Origin: Pseudomonadota bacterium
Lineage (GTDB): Bacteria; Pseudomonadota; Alphaproteobacteria; GCA-2731375
Length of the DNA: 51,252 bases
Direction of reading: 5' to 3'
Assembly: GCA_027623205.1 (NCBI GenBank)
Contig: JAQBYC010000021.1
Coordinates: 1-51,252, forward strand
The notes under the pieces were generated by a model, which was not told the DNA's origin, searched no databases, and worked only from the letters and a program-made list of their open reading frames with translations. Shown in pieces: positions 8,834-16,199 of this stretch. A program made the position numbers and the translations under genes. Position 1 is the first letter of the stretch. Every line of letters begins with the position of its first letter.

Positions 8834-9285
8834 GCCGAGAACAGAACCATTTTCCGGATGATGAAATTAATGGCGAAGGATGCCATTGCCGCCGCGGCAT
8901 TGGCAAACAGCAGGGACAGTGCCGCTACCTCGATCCCCAACCACAGAATACCCACGTTGACCGCCAGGCCGCCAATACCGATGCCTATAAACAGGACCAA
9001 TTCCAGGCGCCTGTTGGATATCTTGCGGTGGCGGAAGGCCCAGTGCACCGAGCCGGCGTAAGCCATCAAGGCGCCAAGCGCGAAGGTCATGGGATTGGCA
9101 ATCAGATAATGGGTGCCCAAAACTTCCGACAGCACGAACAAAGAGCAGAAATCTAACGTCAGCGCGGCAACACTGACGGCCAAGTAACGGAACATTTCCG
9201 CCGATACCGCCTCGCCACCCATGCGTCGGGACCTGCGTCGGCTCTGAATAGTGAATTGTTCTTGTTCACAAGTCAGTTGCGACAT
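8830..9285 (-). CDS. GtrA-family membrane protein
   Basis: The 151-residue protein has four predicted membrane segments and the GtrA-like opening [15 protein letters not shown], followed by [13 protein letters not shown] and a C-terminal [13 protein letters not shown]. GtrA-like proteins are thought to move polyprenyl-linked sugars across the inner membrane for surface polysaccharide modification. Start choice: a longer frame reaches 9363, but the ATG at 9283-9285 is preceded by a strong GGGAGGGAG at suitable distance, so it is preferred. The last bases overlap the ATG of the FAD-dependent gene, so the two form one translation unit. Together with the GT-C protein this suggests an envelope glycan function. 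Confidence 0.85.
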   Translation of the reverse strand: MSQLTCEQEQFTIQSRRRSRRMGGEAVSAEMFRYLAVSVAALTLDFCSLFVLSEVLGTHYLIANPMTFALGALMAYAGSVHWAFRHRKISNRRLELVLFIGIGIGGLAVNVGILWLGIEVAALSLLFANAAAAMASFAINFIIRKMVLFSA

Positions 9286-9460
9286 ACGGTCATCTCCCTC
9301 CCAGGGGCGATTGTCCCTGAGCCGTGGGTCTGGCGGCTCTGGCAGCGACCGCCAGTGACGCATCTCACATTCCGGGCGGATGGTGTCCTAGCCACCGCTA
9401 AATTGGAAGCCATTTCGTAGCGGGTCTGGGTAAAGACCCCGTAAAGATGAGAACATCGCA

Positions 9461-10276
9461 ATGAATGATGAACCGTTTCATCCCGTGAAGGCCTATCACG
9501 ACGCGGAATTTCTCGATGGCCGCTCCGCCCGGCCGTTACGGATACTCGCCGAATATATGGAGCCCGAGGAGCGTTTTCGTCAGGCCCGTGTCCGCGATAC
9601 CATCGTCATCTTTGGCTCAGCCCGCTTCTTGTCTGCCGAAGCAGCGGAAGCGGCCTTGAAAACGGCCAAAGCGGAGGGAGGCGATCTGGCTAAGGCGCAA
9701 AGGGCGGTGAAAATGTCCCGTTACTACGAAGACGCCCGCGCCTTATCGGGGCGCTTGACGGAATGGTCCAAGGGCCTTGACCGGGACGACAAGCGTTTTG
9801 TTATTTGCACAGGTGGTGGGCCCGGCATCATGGAGGCGGCCAGCCGCGGCGCCTCGGAAGCCAGGGGGCTGAATATCGGCCTGAATATCTCTCTGCCCTT
9901 CGAGCAATTCGCCAACCCTTACGTCACCCGCAATTTGGCCTTTGAATTCCATTACTTTTTCACGCGGAAATTCTGGTTCGCTTATTTGTCCAAGGCTATC
10001 ATTGCCATGCCCGGCGGCGTGGGCACCTTGGATGAGTTGTTCGAAACCTTTACGCTTATGCAGACGCACAAAATTCGCAAGAAAGTGCCCATTATTCTCT
10101 ACGGCAAGGAATACTGGGATCGGGTAGTGGACTTTCAGGCATTGGTGGATTTTGGCACAATCGACGCCGAGGATTTGAAACTGTTCCACCTCTCCGACAG
10201 TGTCGACGACGCATTTGCATATCTGACCAAAGAGCTGACGGATCATCATTTATCCGATCCAAACCCATATATGTAA
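9461..10276 (+). CDS. LOG-family protein (TIGR00730 Rossmann fold)
   Basis: The 271-residue protein carries the two LOG-family signatures: GGGPGIMEAASRGA (around residue 111) and PGGVGTLDELFE (around 184). Characterised members act as cytokinin riboside 5'-monophosphate phosphoribohydrolases or nucleotide 5'-monophosphate nucleosidases. The N-terminal extension of about 45 residues, plus an insertion around residues 60-85, puts it in the longer bacterial subgroup rather than the ~190-residue plant-like one. A small perfect hairpin (GGGTCT-GGGTAA-AGACCC, 9422-9439) lies in the leader 21 bp before the ATG and could influence expression. No operon partner is apparent. Confidence 0.85.
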   Translation: MNDEPFHPVKAYHDAEFLDGRSARPLRILAEYMEPEERFRQARVRDTIVIFGSARFLSAEAAEAALKTAKAEGGDLAKAQRAVKMSRYYEDARALSGRLTEWSKGLDRDDKRFVICTGGGPGIMEAASRGASEARGLNIGLNISLPFEQFANPYVTRNLAFEFHYFFTRKFWFAYLSKAIIAMPGGVGTLDELFETFTLMQTHKIRKKVPIILYGKEYWDRVVDFQALVDFGTIDAEDLKLFHLSDSVDDAFAYLTKELTDHHLSDPNPYM

Positions 10277-10403
10277 GCTTAAAAACAAAATGTTATACGG
10301 TTTAGTTAATCATGAATATTAAACATACCTTCCGTCGACGAGCCACCGGACCATGCCCTGGCTTGGCCATGACAACCGGACGCCAAAACGGGAGGAGATC
10401 AGC

Positions 10404-10439
10404 ATGAAATTCGGAATGATCTTGCGGGGTGTGCGATGA
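10404..10439 (+). CDS. 11-codon leader ORF or relic of a luciferase-like monooxygenase start
   Basis: An ATG with a strong GGGAGGAG ribosome-binding site (10390-10397) opens a frame MKFGMILRGVR that ends at TGA 10437-10439. The TGA overlaps the ATG of mct (ATGA). The peptide resembles the first residues of luciferase-like flavin monooxygenases, which often start MKFG. It is either a translational-coupling leader for mct or the remnant of a deleted monooxygenase gene. mct itself has no separate good ribosome-binding site; GCGGGGTGTGCG is just upstream. Confidence 0.4.
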   Translation: MKFGMILRGVR

Positions 10440-11665
10440 ACGGCATATTACGCGGCCTTCGGGTTATCGAGGGCTCCGCCTTTATCGCGGCACCCAGCGC
10501 GGGCATGACGCTGGCGCAAATGGGAGCGGAGGTAATCCGTTTTGACCCGCTGGGCGGTGGCCTGGATTATCGCCGCTGGCCGGTAACGGATAGCGGCGAA
10601 AGCCTCTATTGGGCCGGCCTGAACAAGGGTAAGAAGTCCATCGCCGTGGATATTCGTAATCCCAAGGGGCGGGAATTGTTGAGCCGGCTGATCTGTGCGC
10701 CGGGTGAGAACCGCAAAAACACCGGCATATTCATGACCAATTTTCCCGCCTCGGGCTGGATGTCCTACGAAACCCTGAAGGCGCAACGCGATGATTTGAT
10801 CATGCTGAATATCAAGGGCAACCGCGATGGCACGTCAGAAGTTGATTACACCGTCAATCCAGCCACCGGATTTCCCAATTTGACCGGCCCGATGGGGGCG
10901 GAGGCCCCAGTCAATCATGTTCTGCCGGCATGGGATATCGCCACCGGCTTGGCGGCGGTCAACGGCATTCTGGCGGCCGACCGTCATCGCCGCCTCACGG
11001 GAGAGGGGCAGTTAATTTCTCTGGCGTTGACCGACGTGGCATTTGCCGCCCTGGGGACCCTGGGCTTTATCGGAGAATCCCAAATCAATGGGACCGAACG
11101 CCCGGCCACGGGCAATGACCTTTATGGCGCTTTTGGGCGCGATTTCGTAACCCGTGATGGCCGCAGGGTGATGATCGTCGCCATAACCGGACGGCAATGG
11201 CCGGCTTTGGTGGAGACTGCCGGGATTGCCAGCGGAATCGCGGCGATCGAAGCACGGCGGAATTTGGATCTGAACCGCGAGGGCGACCGTTATCTGGCCA
11301 CGGATGACATTGCGGCCTTGTTGGAACCTTGGTGCAGGGACAGGGATTTCACCGATCTGGCGGCCACATTGACGGCAGGCGGGGTATCCTGGGGCCCCTA
11401 TCAGAGCGTTGCCCAGGCCTTGACCGAGGATTGGCGCTGTTCGACGGAAAATCCCGTGTTCGAAAACGTCGAACAACCGGGTATTGGCCACTACCTGACG
11501 CCAGGATCACCGATGGACTTTGGCGCCGCGCCGCGCGAAACTGTACGACCCGCCCCGGCCCTGGGCCAGCACACGGACCAGATACTGGCGGATATTCTTG
11601 GCTTGAGCGATGGCGAGATCGCCAGCCTGCGCGATGACGGCATCGTGGGTGGTGCGGCGCATTAG
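10436..11665 (+). CDS. mct: Mesaconyl-CoA C1-C4 CoA transferase (2-methylfumaryl-CoA isomerase), CoA-transferase family III
   Basis: The 409-residue class III CoA transferase follows the Mct pattern closely. Visible blocks are VIEGSAFIAAPSAGMTLAQMG, GGGLDYRRWPVT, GLNKGKKSIAVDIR, SEVDYTVNP with the catalytic Asp, VLPAWDIATGLAAVNG and GNDLYGAFGRDF. In Chloroflexus, Mct moves CoA intramolecularly from C1 to C4 of mesaconate in the 3-hydroxypropionate bi-cycle. The two following genes encode both halves of a HTD2/MaoC-type hydratase, the expected next step. The start overlaps a leader ORF. The match to Mct is from recalled family sequence, not a search. Confidence 0.82.
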   Translation: MNGILRGLRVIEGSAFIAAPSAGMTLAQMGAEVIRFDPLGGGLDYRRWPVTDSGESLYWAGLNKGKKSIAVDIRNPKGRELLSRLICAPGENRKNTGIFMTNFPASGWMSYETLKAQRDDLIMLNIKGNRDGTSEVDYTVNPATGFPNLTGPMGAEAPVNHVLPAWDIATGLAAVNGILAADRHRRLTGEGQLISLALTDVAFAALGTLGFIGESQINGTERPATGNDLYGAFGRDFVTRDGRRVMIVAITGRQWPALVETAGIASGIAAIEARRNLDLNREGDRYLATDDIAALLEPWCRDRDFTDLAATLTAGGVSWGPYQSVAQALTEDWRCSTENPVFENVEQPGIGHYLTPGSPMDFGAAPRETVRPAPALGQHTDQILADILGLSDGEIASLRDDGIVGGAAH

Positions 11666-11696
11666 CGCGTTTGGGAAAAGCGGAAAGAGGTGAAAA

Positions 11697-12152
11697 TTGA
11701 GCGAATTGATTAGTGCGGAAGCCAAATCCTGGATCGGACGCAGTGGAGAGCCGCAAAGGGTGGAGATAAACCGTAGTGATATCATCAAGTACGCCATCGC
11801 GACGGAACAGCGCCAGGCGAAATACTTGAAGGGCGAGGAAGCGCCGCCAATGTTCATGTTTGGCGCGCTGCGCCCCTTGGTGCCCATGGATGAACTGGGC
11901 CCGGACGGTATTTCGGTGGATAAGTTCCTACCAGAATTGCCGCTCAAGCGGGTCATGGCCGGGGGTACCGAAATGAAGTTCCATCGCAGCATTCATCCCG
12001 GCGATGTGCTGTGCGCCACGCGGTCTCTTAGCGATATATATGAAAAGCAAGGCGGCACAGGTCCACTGATCTTCGTGGTCTATGATCTGCGCGTTGAAAC
12101 GGAAGCCGGCGAACTGGTCATGGAAGAACGGCAAACGAGGATACTACGATGA
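11697..12152 (+). CDS. FAS1/HTD2-like dehydratase domain protein, N-terminal half of a probable mesaconyl-C4-CoA hydratase
   Basis: The 151-residue protein starts at TTG 11697 with AGAGGTG 6-12 bp upstream. It has the N-terminal hot-dog domain pattern seen in HTD2-type hydratases: an early helix SDIIKYAIATEQ, a FMFGALRPLVP stretch, and the strand set GGTEMKFHRSIHPGDVLCATRSL. The catalytic hydratase-2 motif is absent here and is found in the next gene, whose ATG overlaps this stop by 4 bp. In Chloroflexus the mesaconyl-C4-CoA hydratase (Meh) is one polypeptide; here it appears split in two. Role: hydration of mesaconyl-C4-CoA to citramalyl-CoA, inferred from the neighbour mct. Confidence 0.65.
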   Translation: MSELISAEAKSWIGRSGEPQRVEINRSDIIKYAIATEQRQAKYLKGEEAPPMFMFGALRPLVPMDELGPDGISVDKFLPELPLKRVMAGGTEMKFHRSIHPGDVLCATRSLSDIYEKQGGTGPLIFVVYDLRVETEAGELVMEERQTRILR

Positions 12153-12565
12153 GCGCGATCAACATTTCCGCCCTGGCCGTGGGTGAAGCCCTGCCCGAAC
12201 GCAGCCACACGGCCACCAATGTGTCTTTGTTCCTGTACAACGCCATAATCTGGAACCCCCATCGCATCCACTATGACGAAACCTACACCACGCAGGTGGA
12301 AAAGCACCCCGGCGTGGTGATCGATGGCCCGTTGCAGGGCGATTGGCTGAACCAGGTGGTGCTCAACTGGATGGGCGACAACGGCACTTTGACCCAGTTC
12401 AACTATTCCAACCGCCGAGCCGCCTATCTTGGCGAAACCCTGACCTCTGGCGGCGTCATCACGGCCGTTGATACAGTGGCTGGGACGGTCGATTTGGAGA
12501 TCTTTATTAAAAACGAAAAGGGCGACATCATCACGCCCGGCGCGGCGCAGGTGCGATTTTCATAA
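12149..12565 (+). CDS. MaoC-like hydratase, C-terminal catalytic half of the split mesaconyl-C4-CoA hydratase
   Basis: The 138-residue hot-dog protein carries the hydratase-2 motif WNPHRIHYDETYTTQ (residues about 35-49) with the expected Asn, His and Asp-type residues. GPLQGDWLNQ and the central YSNRRAAYLGETLTSGG strand follow. Single-domain MaoC enzymes normally dimerise; here the obvious partner is the FAS1-like protein encoded immediately upstream with a 4-bp overlap. With mct this gives mesaconyl-C1-CoA to mesaconyl-C4-CoA to citramalyl-CoA. The lyase that would split citramalyl-CoA to acetyl-CoA and pyruvate is not in the window. Itaconyl-CoA hydratase is an alternative assignment within the same fold. 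Confidence 0.7.
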   Translation: MSAINISALAVGEALPERSHTATNVSLFLYNAIIWNPHRIHYDETYTTQVEKHPGVVIDGPLQGDWLNQVVLNWMGDNGTLTQFNYSNRRAAYLGETLTSGGVITAVDTVAGTVDLEIFIKNEKGDIITPGAAQVRFS

Positions 12566-12722
12566 GTAAATCCAGCCCAGCCATACCTGGCCGCCTGCCT
12601 AAATGCTCAGAATTCGATTCCCGTGGCTTTGAACCGGCTGCGGCACCTGATCGAAGTTGATGCTTCAGGGCCATGGATGACCGCTTGAATTGAACCCGAA
12701 GGCGGCATGCCTGGTTCCGCTG

Positions 12723-12825
12723 GCGCAATTGTCAGTAAATTAGAGTTGCGAACGGGACGTAAGTTATTGGTTCAATTGCTCTTTTTTTAAGGGTTCGAGT
12801 ATGTTTAAAAGAAACACGCTCTAGG
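12723..12825 (+). repeat. Two-hairpin dispersed repeat, copy 2 (degenerate left half)
   Basis: The right three quarters match the other copies well: TTATTGGTTCAATTGCTCT, a T-rich joint, then GAGTATGTTT-AAAAG-AAACACGCTCTAGG. The left hairpin arm is weakened. It follows the end of the MaoC gene on the same strand after 157 bp in which I see nothing else. Its right end overlaps the stop codon (12821-12823) of the convergent PAS gene. Confidence 0.75.
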
Positions 12826-13300
12826 ATCGGGTGAATTTCCGATTGAGATATTGCGTCATGTTGAGAAGCATATCCACATCTCGACCGTTTGACGCCAGCG
12901 GCAAATGCAATATTTCCGCCATGGCATTAGTTTGTCCAGGGTTGGAAATCACTTTGCGCGTCCTATAAAGGGGCTTGCCGTGCAAGACACATGCGCTTTT
13001 GCAAAGCAATGCGTCCGTGTCCTCGCGGTCACCACATAATTCATCGCACCATTCACCGGTCCGATCGAGACCGGTGAATTCATTGATTGCCATCCCGCTC
13101 AACCTGACGCGAAATCGCAGCGGTTGCCGATAGACATCAAGCAACCAGATATTAGGCAGCAGGCGTGGTATATCGACCGGGTCAAAATGCCTCCGGCCGG
13201 GCAAACCCGCGTCGGGATGAATCGATCGCCAATAATCAAAAAGCCGGGCGATTTCAGGGGCACAATCTTCGGGTAACTCTGAAAACTCGAAATCGGTCAT
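12821..13300 (-). CDS. PAS_5-family single-domain PAS protein
   Basis: The 159-residue protein has the layout typical of PAS_5 proteins common in Rhodospirillales and related groups. It shows an N-terminal helix ending YWRSIHPDAGLPGRRHFDP, the motif VDIPRLLPNIWLLDV, then FRVRLSGMAINEFTGLDRTG and a C-terminal sheet ending LASNGRDVDMLLNMTQYL. The function of these proteins is unknown; they are assumed to sense a small ligand. The frame continues upstream to 13372, but MTDFEFSE at 13300 matches the usual family N-terminus. The stop codon lies inside the end of the two-hairpin repeat. It is convergent with the mct operon. Confidence 0.8.
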   Translation of the reverse strand: MTDFEFSELPEDCAPEIARLFDYWRSIHPDAGLPGRRHFDPVDIPRLLPNIWLLDVYRQPLRFRVRLSGMAINEFTGLDRTGEWCDELCGDREDTDALLCKSACVLHGKPLYRTRKVISNPGQTNAMAEILHLPLASNGRDVDMLLNMTQYLNRKFTRS

Positions 13301-13664
13301 TTGTATTAAATTACCTATGAATACCAAAGTCCTGCCGGTAATCCAGGAAACACAGCTAGCACCGCCCGGCATGATATTGACGGAACTAACAAATGATTGT
13401 GCAGGATCCGTGCCAAATTGATTAAACTAGGTAAAGGGCTGTTAACCGATGTTTCAAATCGTGTGGAATACACAAAGTGTGCCATGTTGGGACGACCGGA
13501 TACAGTATAGTGCGCCAGTCTGGGCGTCCGACCCAGAAAAGACCGCGTTACCGATTATGGGCAGAGCTGCCGTTTCCCGCCAGCCGCACGAGCGGAACAC
13601 TGTATACGGGGGCTTGCAGCGAGCCCGTAACAGGGCTGGAAATTGGTGGAATAAAGAACGACCG
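13301..13664. other. Non-coding stretch with a small inverted repeat
   Basis: No gene is credible here; the open frames on both strands are continuations or shadows of neighbours. Downstream of the flavoprotein gene, read on the minus strand, is a perfect AGCCC-TGTTAC-GGGCT hairpin (about 13620-13640). It lacks a following U-run and so is a weak terminator candidate. Confidence 0.4.
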
Positions 13665-14870
13665 TTACATAAAAATCGTGTCGACATCCAGTTCCAGCAT
13701 GAAGCGACCCACGGTTTCGTAATTGGTATGCCGGGCCTGGACCTGTTGCGAGACGGCGTGGATGTCGCGAAAGCGCCTCTCGAACGGCTGGTCTTCGAAG
13801 ATCGCGGTGGATCCGGCCAGACGGTAGATCTGTTCCACCACCGCCGTCGCTTCATTGATGGCATAGGTGGTCGCCAGGCGAATGCGGGCCCGGTTGGCCA
13901 TGCTTAGTTCGCCGGTTGCATCCACCACCTCCCAGACGTCGGCCACGGCGCTTTGCTGATAGGCCCGGGCCGAGCCAAGTTGGGCTTCAAGTTCGGCCAG
14001 TCTGGTTTGAAAGACCGGACTGTCGCGCAGGGAACTGCGGGCGGCGCGGGGTTTTTTCTCCAACCCCAGGGCCAGCATGTCATCAAAGGCACTGCGGGCA
14101 ATGCCCAGTGCAACGCTGGAGAATAACGCGGCATAGACAATCGTGGTGGGAAAGCGAAACAGGGTGCTATGGACACGGCGCTCGGCCTCGGTCTCCCGGT
14201 CCAGGGCCAGGCCTTCGGCGACGAACAGGTTTTCAACCGTATAACCTTCGCTGCGGGTGCCGCGCAGGCCCATGACATGCCAGTCATCGGCCATCTCGGC
14301 TGCAGCGCGGGGAAACAGCGCGGTGCGGTCCGCCTGGCGGCCATGTGGGCCGGGGCGGGGGCTGCCGTCCGCCTCGAACACCTTGCAATGGCCGCCCAGC
14401 CAGGTCGCGTGATGACTGCCGGAGGCAAAGCGCCAGGTGCCGTTGACCAGATAGCCGCCGGTGGTCGCCACCGCCTTGCCCTGAACCCCCGCGCCCCAGG
14501 CCAGAACCGCATCCCGTGGATCAAACACCTCTCGCGCCGGCGCTTCGTCCATGAAGGCGGCGGACATGGCGCAGCCCGATGCCTGACCCAGGCACCAGGC
14601 AGCGGACGCATCGGCCCCGGCGATGATCTCGGCGACCTGGGTCAATCGGGGCAGTGGCAATTCCGCCCCACCGTGACGCCTGGGCAAAGTCAGACGAAAC
14701 AGTTCGCCATCGTGCATCGCCGCCACCACCTGTGGCGGCAAGGCGCGCTCCGCTTCGATCTGGGCCGCGGCGCAACGCAGTACCGCAGCCACGGCATGGG
14801 CGTTATCCAGCGCATTTTCGGCCAGGATTCGACCGGTTTCTGACATTGCTGCCGTAAGTTCACTTGCCAT
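13665..14870 (-). CDS. Acyl-CoA dehydrogenase-fold flavoprotein (HsaA/DszC-like monooxygenase group)
   Basis: The 401-residue protein has the acyl-CoA dehydrogenase fold. The helical N-terminus contains the substrate-side motif LPRRHGGAELPLPRLTQVAEIIAGADASAAW, the middle beta domain shows GTWRFASGSHHATWLGG, and DWHVMGLRGTRSEGYTV precedes the C-terminal helical domain. The catalytic Glu of true acyl-CoA dehydrogenases is not evident. The RHGG and GLRGTRS patterns are those of the group that includes HsaA, DszC and other two-component flavin monooxygenases. A flavin reductase partner is not nearby. It is monocistronic as far as seen. Substrate unknown. Confidence 0.78.
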   Translation of the reverse strand: MASELTAAMSETGRILAENALDNAHAVAAVLRCAAAQIEAERALPPQVVAAMHDGELFRLTLPRRHGGAELPLPRLTQVAEIIAGADASAAWCLGQASGCAMSAAFMDEAPAREVFDPRDAVLAWGAGVQGKAVATTGGYLVNGTWRFASGSHHATWLGGHCKVFEADGSPRPGPHGRQADRTALFPRAAAEMADDWHVMGLRGTRSEGYTVENLFVAEGLALDRETEAERRVHSTLFRFPTTIVYAALFSSVALGIARSAFDDMLALGLEKKPRAARSSLRDSPVFQTRLAELEAQLGSARAYQQSAVADVWEVVDATGELSMANRARIRLATTYAINEATAVVEQIYRLAGSTAIFEDQPFERRFRDIHAVSQQVQARHTNYETVGRFMLELDVDTIFM

Positions 14871-15465
14871 ACATCTTGCTCGACATAATTTAACCCGCGC
14901 GGAACGCTATACCCTAGTTTCTAATAACATGACCAGGCAAGCCAAACCGTCGTGCCGCGATGCCCGGTCAGGGGAAATGTTTACCTATGCGGCAATCTAT
15001 TTCTTAGCCGCGCGGCAAGTCCAATCGGCCTAAAACGAAAAGAAACAGAAATGGACTTTTTTACACATGCCGGTGGCCTGCTTCGCGGTCTCGGTTCCCC
15101 GGTTTATGACGGGCGGATTCGTACGGCCCGTTATTGCCGTCATTGTAGTTGCCATGGGCGCCTGTTCTTTGTGGCGCCGGGCCTGCAATGGCTGGCGATA
15201 GGATGCAGGGCCGGGACGAAACTACGTTGAGGGGGGGGGGTGAAAAGCTGAATGTTGCGGCGGCGGAAGCTACGGGGTGTCTCCAATCCGTCAACGCAGG
15301 ATCGGACCATGGCGACGTCCGGGGATAAGGCGCTTTCCAACGGCAGCGCGATTTGCGTACCATGGCCAAAAGTGTAATGACTGTGGCGAATATGCCGGAA
15401 GACTAAGGCCGGTATCGATTTGAATGCCACCTGGGAAATGTGGCCAGGACGTGAAAGGACGCCAG
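14871..15465. other. Long intergenic region with a G10 tract
   Basis: About 595 bp without a convincing gene. Two small plus-strand frames exist (15051-15230 and 15067-15201). The second could read as a short peptide with a hydrophobic stretch ending in a Cys, but neither has a clear ribosome-binding site or family match. A run of ten G sits at 15231-15240. The last 100 bp lead into the isochorismatase-family gene. Confidence 0.4.
15231..15240. repeat. Homopolymeric G10 tract
   Basis: Ten consecutive G follow TTGA. It is the longest homopolymer I noticed in the window. It lies 225 bp upstream of the isochorismatase-family start and outside any confident gene, so slippage here would alter spacing or a minor ORF rather than a known protein. 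Confidence 0.8.
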
Positions 15466-16137
15466 ATGGATCCGGAAATTAGGGCGGCGTTGGACAAACT
15501 GTTTGCCACCGACAGCAGTCTCTATCAGGCGCGCGGTTTCCAGCGGCGCATCGGCTGGGGCAAGAAGCCGGCATTGGTCAATATTGACCTGGCCAATGCC
15601 TGGACGCGGGAGGATAACGCTTTTACCTGCGAGGGCATGGATACGGTCATCCCGGCGGTGCAGCAGGTTCTGGCGGCGTTTCGCGCCAAGGGGCTGCCGA
15701 TCGTCTTCACCACCACGGCCTACGATATCATCGAGGGCGAGCATAGCGACATGGGGCTTTGGGGCCGGAAAATTCCCGCGGAGGTTTTGCGGGCTGGTTC
15801 GGAAGCGGTGCAAATCGATGCGCGCCTGGAACGCCGCGATAGTGAACTGCTGATCGTCAAGAAACAGGCCAGTGGTTTTCGCGGCACCAATCTGAACAGC
15901 TATCTCAACGCCTGCGGCGTCGATACGGTTGTGGTGACCGGCGCCACGGCCAGTGCCTGTATTCGGGCCACGGTGGAAGATGCCATTGCCGACGGTTTCC
16001 GCCCGATCGTCGTGCGTGAATGTATCGGCGACCGTATCGCCGGCGCCGTCGAGTGGAACCTGTACGACATCGACGCCAAGTTCGGCGACGTGGAATCCCT
16101 GGACGCCGTGCTGGAACACCTGAGACAGAACGAGTGA
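15466..16137 (+). CDS. Isochorismatase-family cysteine hydrolase
   Basis: The 223-residue protein has the three catalytic positions of the family. The Asp is in LVNIDLANAWT, the Lys is in LLIVKKQASGF, and the Cys is in VTGATASACIRATVEDAI. The family includes N-carbamoylsarcosine amidase, nicotinamidase and isochorismatase; the spacing and the N-terminal ~35-residue extension look most like N-carbamoylsarcosine amidase-type members. ATG 15466 is chosen over the upstream frame start at 15424 because of AAAGGAC 7 bp before it. The stop is two bases from a copy of the two-hairpin repeat that carries the IS element. The substrate is unknown. Confidence 0.82.
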   Translation: MDPEIRAALDKLFATDSSLYQARGFQRRIGWGKKPALVNIDLANAWTREDNAFTCEGMDTVIPAVQQVLAAFRAKGLPIVFTTTAYDIIEGEHSDMGLWGRKIPAEVLRAGSEAVQIDARLERRDSELLIVKKQASGFRGTNLNSYLNACGVDTVVVTGATASACIRATVEDAIADGFRPIVVRECIGDRIAGAVEWNLYDIDAKFGDVESLDAVLEHLRQNE

Positions 16138-16199
16138 TGGAGCAATTTTCAATTAATCGGAGTCGCTAACGCGACATAAGTAATTGGTTCAATTTCTCT

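Noticed and set aside
12785-12800. GGGTTCGAGT resembling a tRNA T-loop
   Set aside because: It is part of the two-hairpin repeat, and no acceptor, D or anticodon arms can be drawn around it.
13449-13907. 152-codon plus-strand frame
   Set aside because: Half of it is antisense to the flavoprotein gene and the rest has no coding character.
15067-15201. 44-codon frame with a hydrophobic stretch and Cys, possible small lipoprotein
   Set aside because: It has no ribosome-binding site, the hydrophobic part lies too far from the N-terminus, and there is no family resemblance. It is kept only as a note on the gap.
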